Source: Streptomyces sp. A3M-1-3
Lineage (GTDB): Bacteria > Actinomycetota > Actinomycetes > Streptomycetales > Streptomycetaceae
Assembly: GCF_024213665.1 (NCBI RefSeq)
Contig: NZ_JANAVP010000005.1
Coordinates: 244,014 to 308,013, forward strand
Direction: 5' to 3'
DNA: 64,000 bases
Both the position numbers and the translations under genes were made by a program. Under the pieces are notes generated by a model. That model did not search any database. It was not told the origin of the DNA and saw only the letters and a list, made by a program, of their open reading frames with translations. Below, piece after piece: positions 63,945-64,000 of this stretch. Positions within the stretch are counted from its first letter, which is position 1. Every line of letters starts with the position of its first letter.

Positions 63945-64000
63945 CTGGTCGCAGAAGTGCGTTGTCGGTCGTGTTGTGCTTGCATACCCCGGTGAATCGA

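Overview
The window is chromosomal DNA from a Streptomyces-type actinomycete. Base composition is high in G+C, codons end in G or C, GTG starts are common, and gene order is that of the Streptomyces origin region. From right to left the core runs gyrA-gyrB-DUF721-recF-gnd-dnaN-oriC-dnaA | rpmH-rnpA-yidD-yidC-jag-rsmG-parA-parB-GNAT | trxA-trxB-rsmA-sigM-pseudokinase-murJ-DUF6049 | CCA-adding enzyme | MFS-ino1-padR | class A PBP | GT87 | alanine racemase-like-FemX | rpsF-ssb-rpsR-rplI | MATE | dnaB. Species cannot be assigned from the sequence alone.

Layout. (1) 1-2.6 kb: end of a MarR-type regulator, a GNAT, a decayed HTH_42-type gene and a solitary Mrr-type restriction endonuclease whose coding sequence carries a 30-bp palindrome made of two perfect DnaA boxes. 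(2) 2.6-14.3 kb: an accessory and partly decayed region with a serine hydrolase, two fragments of a GT1 glycosyltransferase flanking a frameshifted helR (rifamycin-tolerance RNA polymerase motor), relics of a Mu/TniB-type transposon, a complete IS5-type element with its TA target duplication, DUF488/DUF4186, RidA, a WYL regulator, an IS1380-family transposase and a DHFR-like reductase. (3) 14.4-61.4 kb: the conserved origin core. (4) 61.4-64 kb: after tRNA-Ile, accessory genes again, including a divergent pair of a tiny secreted peptide with two DVGWG motifs and a LuxR-type regulator, an XRE repressor and an unrecognised protein, ending in a possible IS terminus.

The core combines replication (dnaB, ssb, dnaA, oriC, dnaN, recF, gyrBA), segregation (parAB with nine exact or one-mismatch parS sites across 27 kb), translation (S6, S18, L9, L34, RNase P protein, RsmG, CCA enzyme, tRNA-Ile), membrane insertion (YidC/YidD/Jag), cell-wall assembly (MurJ with its pseudokinase partner, FemX, class A PBP) and redox or stress response (SigM/RsmA, TrxA/TrxB). 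Strong hairpins separate most convergent units, and one parS site is itself the core of a terminator-like palindrome.

Most interesting: the peptide/LuxR pair at 61.7-63.0 kb as a candidate peptide-signalling locus; the broken helR/glycosyltransferase locus; perfect-consensus DnaA boxes placed outside oriC (endonuclease gene, dnaB upstream region, parA leader, dnaA promoter) while I found none inside oriC; and a dispersed repeat shared by 7.9 kb and 13.5 kb.
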